Below, in pieces: positions 58,550 to 64,000 of a DNA stretch of 64,000 bases. The DNA is from Hofstenia miamia (taxonomy: Eukaryota > Xenacoelomorpha > Acoela), in contig SCFE01000080.1 of assembly GCA_004352715.1 (NCBI GenBank), positions 1,505,132 to 1,569,131 on the forward strand, in the 5' to 3' direction. Numbering within the stretch: the first letter of the stretch is position 1; every line of letters begins with the position of its first letter. A program made the position numbers and the translations under genes. The notes below the pieces were generated by a model. That model ran no database searches. It was not told the DNA's origin and saw nothing but the letters and a program-made list of their open reading frames with translations.

Positions 58550-60638
58550 AATTTGTATCTCTAAAGATTTGCTAAGTACAAGCCGTTTCGCAGGATATTT
58601 AAATACAATTCTAAACGATTACAATTTTCAAAGAAAAATTATATATTTCGGCAATCTATTCAACTTTTGAGTTAGTGCAGAAATTCATAAAGAACAGTCT
58701 TGTAACACTCCAGGAGTTGGCTGAATACCAATTGACTAACTGTTTGGCCCATACTGCTTTAAACAGTCGCTAAGTGCAACTTGCACTGACAATACAGGAA
58801 GACATTAACGTGAAGCAAAATTAGCGAAGGTCAAATTTTGAAAAATACATACGTTAGTTGCTTTTATAGAAAATTTCTTAATCGTGTTTTTTACAGAATA
58901 AGCATAGCAACAATAGGCCAAAAGTGAAATACTGCTAATTCTAAATCCACCGAAATTTTGTTCTGAATTTAAAACACAAAACACAATGTGAAGCATTAAT
59001 TTTTTGTTTTGATTTTAAGGCCTTAATTGGTGGTATGTTTGGAAATTACTTGAATCTATGATAGCCCAAAATTATTTCAACTGAAAGAAAATGTCTATTT
59101 TAATGCTTGAAAAATTAATTCGTGCAATGCTAAATTATTCTATATTCCTGCATTAATTTTGTTCAAACAAGTTAATTCTTACAAGAATTAAAATGGCATT
59201 TAGATTACGCAATAAAATTTCACAATTTTACGAAAGTTTGAATTAAATCCTTATTGAAATAAACAATCACAAATACAATTTCAATGACCTTGCACTTTTG
59301 AGTTTACTCTTTATAAACTTTAATTGCGATAGAATAAAACAAATTGCACTAACAATGCTGTTATTTGCGCTTTCTTATAACAAAATTTCGTGGCAAACAT
59401 TTAAAGTTCATTAAATCACCAAAAGAAAATTTTTAATAATATACCTTTAGAAAGTGATGAAAGACCCTATGCATGCTAGTGGTTAAATTTCGGGAACAAG
59501 GAACTATTAAATTTCCTACAAGAGAAAACATTACTTTGTTTATGACATCACACATTGGCAACTCAATATTCAAAACTACTTATTTATAAGTTCCAGCGTG
59601 ATTTATTTTTGTTAGTAAACAATAAAATGGAACACATTGTATTCTATAAACAAGCGTCCATTCCTACTAATTAATGACATCAATTTGTACACGATTATTG
59701 TTGAAATTCGACCTCATTGTTTTCAAGATCTCGACAGGCCAAGAATGGGAAACGTCGTCAGTGATTTAGAAGAAGAACAATTCAAGAAGTCAAACATTTT
59801 AATCATTTAAATCCTAAAATTATAATTTAATAATTATTGTAATATTCTTTTTATTGATACTCTTAAGTTAAAATAATGTGTGCATTACAATATCTTTCTT
59901 TGATCAGATCGGGCCGATTTTAAGAGGGTAAGTATCGAGTGGTGGATCAGTTAGATGGTTCGTTGGCGGGTCAAATTGACCCGTTTCACACACTTTAACA
60001 AATTAGTTTGCAGTGCTATTGTCAATGAAGGCTTGGGGACAATTGAGGCACAAGAAATTCCATTTACAAAATCAATTGATGGGTTTAGTTATTAGAATCA
60101 ACGCTCCTTATTTAGTTGCAAGGCTTGTTTTTACAAAGTATTTTATTGCCATTTCAATTGAATATATTCCTTAGAAAAGCTATTTTCAGAAAAGATTTAC
60201 TTTTAAAATGGCATTTTAATTTTTAGTAGTTCGGCCATCTATTACAGCGCCCGCCATTGATATCCGGACAAGAGCAAAATTCTAGATTATTTGTCAGTTA
60301 TTTGACATATAGCTGTATACGAATCAATTGACTATTTCTACAGACAATCGTACTTTAATGTTTTATAAACATTCATTAGCAGTATTTCAAACGCATACTA
60401 CTTCCTCTTGGAATAGGTACATCGTAGAAATCCATAGGCCTACAAAAGCTATAAGCCTAGCCTATAGTTGGCGAATCATCATCAAATATGCAGCTCAATG
60501 ACAATTACACATGCATTATTTGTCATGCCTGAGTTTCATTGCTGCAATCTCACGCGCTGATTAGAGGATTCCTTATTGGCTAGCTATGATTTATCAGCAT
60601 GCAGGGCTCAATAGCTTGATGCATAGACATTCTTATTG
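58550..60638. other. Upstream of the protease gene; nothing recognised
   Basis: Should contain the protease promoter and 5' UTR. I see no convincing promoter element, gene or repeat in this AT-rich stretch. Confidence 0.4.
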
Positions 60639-61655
60639 TACAGTAGTAGAATATTGATTATAGCGTTCTTGTTGAAAAGCAAAACTGTCGCGTTGTGCGT
60701 TTTTATCGATTACTGAAATGCCTAGGAAAAGTAAAGAAATATCGTCTCGTAAGCGAGCAATTGTCGTTTCCCTATTAAAAGAAGGATTTACGATTCGATC
60801 TGCTGCCAACAGTACAAATATCGCCAAGTCAACGGTTAGTGACATCAAGAAGAGATGGCAGCAAAATCCTGATGGCTACGGTTCTCCAAAGAAACGGAAT
60901 TGTGTCATGAAAAAGACTTCTTTTATAACTGATCGTTGAATTATCCAAGTGTCTGAAGAACAGGTTTTCCAGTGCTTCTGCTATTCGCAGAATACTCGGT
61001 AGTGTTGTGGCAAATGTTAGCGTAAGACCATTCAGCATATCTTAATCAAGCCAGACTGAAAATTACACGCCCTGCGAGAAAGGCACTTGTTAATACCTAT
61101 CAACGACGTCGGCGTGTTCTTCTCGCCAAAAGTATCTCGCTAAGGATGAATCTTTCTGGAAAAGTTCGGCATCTACGGAAATCGAGGTAGCATTAAGGTT
61201 GAGACGCAAAGGTGAGCGGTTCTCTAATGAGTGCATTCTTCCAACAATTAAACATCTTCCAAGCTTTGGGGCACGTTTCTTATAATGATGTCGGACGATT
61301 TCGGATTTTCCAGAAAGGCGAGAGAGTGAATCGAACTGTGTACAAACAGATTTTTAAGCGAGAGCTTCGTATGACTATGGGGAACTGTATCCTAATGCTC
61401 AAGCAGTTCTTCATGATGATAACGCACAGAATCGTAAAGCGAAAAGCATATTACGATATCAATGGCGGGAGCTGTAAATGTAATGTAACAGCGGTTAATT
61501 GCACTTAGTTAGAACTGATGTCAATGACACTTTAATTGTAGGTTAATTAGTGTATGTTAACAGTTTCTATACATTGAGAGTTTCCGTTTAAATTTGTTAA
61601 AAACATTTTTAAAACTCAAATATGGCTTTTGTTTGCCAACACTTATACTGACAAT
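60639..61655 (+). pseudogene. Second Tc1-type transposase relic
   Basis: From 60718 the plus strand encodes a Tc1 N-terminus (SRKRAIVVSLLKEGFTIRSA then KSTVSDIKKRW), a paired helix-turn-helix DNA-binding domain. The rest is scattered over frames: LKITRPARKALVNTYQRRRR near 61060, AKDESFWKKFGIYGNRGSIK near 61135-61190 with the first catalytic region degraded, and VLHDDNAQNRKAKS near 61410 with the second catalytic Asp. No third-motif Glu is seen. A possible left end TACAGTAGTAG lies at 60637 and a possible right end near 61653, but they do not match well as inverted repeats. It is from a different Tc1 lineage than the copy at 30912. Confidence 0.75.
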
Positions 61656-63439
61656 ATTCAAAAATTGTGACATTGGCTGTAGGCCGGAATACATAATACA
61701 ATAATGGCATTAGCCAGCAGAAATTTGGGAAAACCGTCTGCTAGTTTCAATTTTACCACAAAATATAATTGTAAAGCTCCGACAACCGGGCTGCATTAGC
61801 AGTGGCATCGTCAGGGTGGATTGTGGCAACTTGCAGCATATGAAAATAAATGCATGACATTTTCATCCATAGTATTTACAACTTACATTTGAAAATTGAA
61901 AGTTTGATACCAAACGTTGTAGCAGGCAATGTCTACTTCATTTGGACTTTTTAGTGAAGGTTGGTTTTTGCAAAATTTTTTATATCCAAGGTTGTCACTG
62001 TTGTAAGTAAACTTTTCAAAATTTAGTTCTAATACGTGCTTGGTCATAACAGATGCTCGTGGCAAGAAACAGGATTCTTCTTTTAATAAACATCAACAGG
62101 AGTTATCACATAAAATACAGATTGAAAGGTTGCAAGGATTCCACATTTGAACCATTTTTACAGCGACCTCTAAATATTGTTTAAATGATCCAAATTTCAC
62201 ATTTCACGTTTTTGTGTCAAAATTAAAACAACAAGCGTGTGGATCGCGAATCCGACGAATTTTATATTCCCTTATGAAGTGCACCAATCTAATAGACGTG
62301 CTAAGTATACAGACACATGGTTAGTACGAAAAAGTAATTCCAAAATTCACAAATTTTCGCAAGCTTTCAAGACTAACATATTTTATGTATTAAATATAAA
62401 AAAAGCGCCAACCCAATTTCATTATTGCTTTCAATACATAGACTTAAAAAATAGTTAGAGATAGTCTCAAATAGTTATACTTTTTATCACATCAAAATTA
62501 ATAGAAAAAACGGAAAGGCGAACTTATCCTCATCATCTTTGATTATATTTAAATACAGAAACTCGTTTACCAAAAAGAAAATTACAAAAATACATTTGGA
62601 AGGGTCGGAAGTAAAGAAGGTAACTGGATCTCGAGCATTGATAAAAAAGTCTTGATTTTGCGTTTAATGAGCGACAAAATCCAAACTATTTTTCATTCGA
62701 TAATCTTCGTATTGAGCACATAATTAAAAAGAAAACATTAAAATAATAAAAATCAATTAAATTTAAATTTTTGATATGAAGTAGAAACACAAATACAATA
62801 AATCTTTGAAAATATTTGGAAAAACCTGGAATTCAATAGATTATTTTTCCGAATTCGTTACTTTTCGTCACGAATCATAAGGTCTCAGAATTTAGTATCA
62901 AGTCTCGTAATTTGCTCGCACTTGGGCTTAAGAGTATATACAGTAAGACAAAAAGTTGTAGCTCGCTCCTGCATTTAAGTAACAATTAAGAAACATTAAT
63001 GATGGCATTGTGTTCTACATCTAAATAAAATGCTTAGAGCTTGTGGTGGTGAAGGTACTCCTCTTGTAGTATTAATTATAATTTCAACAGTTTTGTTTAA
63101 ATTTATTTGCATTTTTCCCCTTCAATTTTCTTGACCAAGTTACATATTTCATCATATGCATTACAGTTTATTGTATATGTTATATTTATTTCTATTATTG
63201 CTATAGTTTTCAAAGCAGTTGAAAGTTTTCCAAAAGGGTTGACGTCTTTTAGCGGTAGATTGTAATAATAAAAAAAACAGTAGTTTAAAGGGGATAAACA
63301 AATAATGTTTATGATATTCAGATGAAAAATTGAATGATAGAGATTTATATTTCAGTAACCATTTTAAATTTTATTTTGCAAAATGAACCGAAAGTGAGGG
63401 CTTATCTATTTCGTTTTTTATTTTAAGTCATTTAGGTTG
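61656..63439. other. Non-coding, nothing recognised
   Basis: AT-rich sequence. Short ORFs such as 62237-62458 lack family character. Confidence 0.45.
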
Positions 63440-63600
63440 AAGTAATTTCGAAGATCGTCAGTGTCAGATTTGAGATTTTTGCTGCTTTAAATGCATTTCA
63501 TCTGATGATATTAACCATGTGTCATCGGCATACTGGAAAATTTCAAAATTAATAACTTGACTTATAATATTATAAAAAAGTAAAATCGATCTTAGAAATG
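63440..63600 (-). pseudogene. LINE reverse transcriptase relic (YADD box)
   Basis: The minus strand at about 63550-63512 encodes FEIFQYADDTWLISS, the catalytic YADD motif of a non-LTR polymerase in its usual context. Weak traces continue on both sides in other frames. Stops and frameshifts surround it. Confidence 0.6.
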
Positions 63601-63837
63601 TACCACTGGAATTTCTCTCAATTGTGATATGTCAGATTTTATTCCATTTAAAACTTTGGTTTGTTTAAATATTCATGATTAAAAGAATGGAATTGCTATG
63701 AAAACTGCAATATACCATTTTGCTTTTGTATTTGAATTTCATACGATTTAATGCTGTGCTAAAGCTATGCAGCTGTGATTGTAGTTATAAAACTGGATTA
63801 CTTAACTTATATTATAATATAAATCGAAACCGGTTGG

Positions 63838-63861
63838 AAATATATATATATATATATATAT
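63838..63861. repeat. (TA)n microsatellite
   Basis: About 24 bases of (TA)n near the window end. No gene is supported between here and 64000. Confidence 0.9.
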
Positions 63862-64000
63862 GGATAGATGTTATATTTGACTACAACAAGGCATGGCAGT
63901 AGTAATTTACAAAGTGAAAAATTCAAAGCTGCATTATTCAGTAAAAAAAGCCATCTTTATGTAATCATTTCTACAACGTGGTATTTTATGGTGGTGTAAG

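Noticed and set aside
63500-63515. CTGATGA word as a hammerhead core
   Set aside because: No stem II or GAAA box follows.

Overview
This is an AT-rich, gapped piece of a eukaryotic genome, most likely from an aquatic invertebrate animal. The evidence is intron-containing genes with canonical GT/AG junctions, animal-type proteins (a polo-like kinase with polo boxes and a type I CAAX protease), long (TA)n microsatellites, and many kinds of mobile-element debris: Tc1/mariner, hAT, a probable piggyBac-type miniature element, non-LTR retrotransposons and Penelope-like elements. I cannot place the phylum from sequence alone. Nothing looks bacterial: I see no operons, CRISPR arrays or rRNA, and no tRNA I could support.

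Three host genes are supported. (1) A small four-helix membrane protein of unknown family on the plus strand, two exons at 7191-7418 and 14861-15223 joined in phase 0 across a 7.4 kb intron, 196 aa. (2) A complete polo-like kinase on the minus strand, 41452 down to 26948. I could place 12 exons whose phases all agree and which give 639 aa with an intact kinase core and both polo boxes. Its introns hold a decayed Tc1 element, a 268 bp miniature element and several assembly gaps. Exon 2 appears twice, on either side of a 21-N gap, which is probably an assembly artefact. (3) A ZMPSTE24/Ste24-type CAAX prenyl protease on the minus strand (58549 to 56938), with one tiny first exon and one large second exon, 463 aa, with an intact HELGH zinc site.

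The rest is mostly mobile-element sequence. 0-7 kb: an 84 bp tandem repeat, a long-inverted-repeat Tc1-type miniature element, and two copies of a TTAA-flanked miniature element (a third, truncated one lies at 15.4 kb). 10 kb: a hAT relic. 16.5-17.4 kb: a badly decayed LINE. 18.2-20.2 kb: a Penelope-like element with a GIY-YIG endonuclease and an upstream partial direct repeat. 21.2-24.7 kb: a small MITE, a LINE 3' end with a (TATC)n tail, and an old Penelope relic on the minus strand split by two LINE fragments. 42.7-43.9 kb: a hAT relic. 44.4-48.5 kb: three LINE fragments, two forming an inverted repeat. 51-56.6 kb: candidate hAT non-autonomous elements and a relic of an unidentified repeated protein family. 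60.6-61.6 kb: a second Tc1 relic. 63.5 kb: a LINE fragment.

Eleven N-runs interrupt the window, and most sit inside (TA)n tracts; two are exactly 1000 N and so are nominal in size. No new multi-gene system is visible. The observations most worth a second look are the Penelope element with its hammerhead-like motif, the nested Penelope/LINE relic with a lost catalytic pair, the TTAA miniature family, and the unknown membrane-protein gene.
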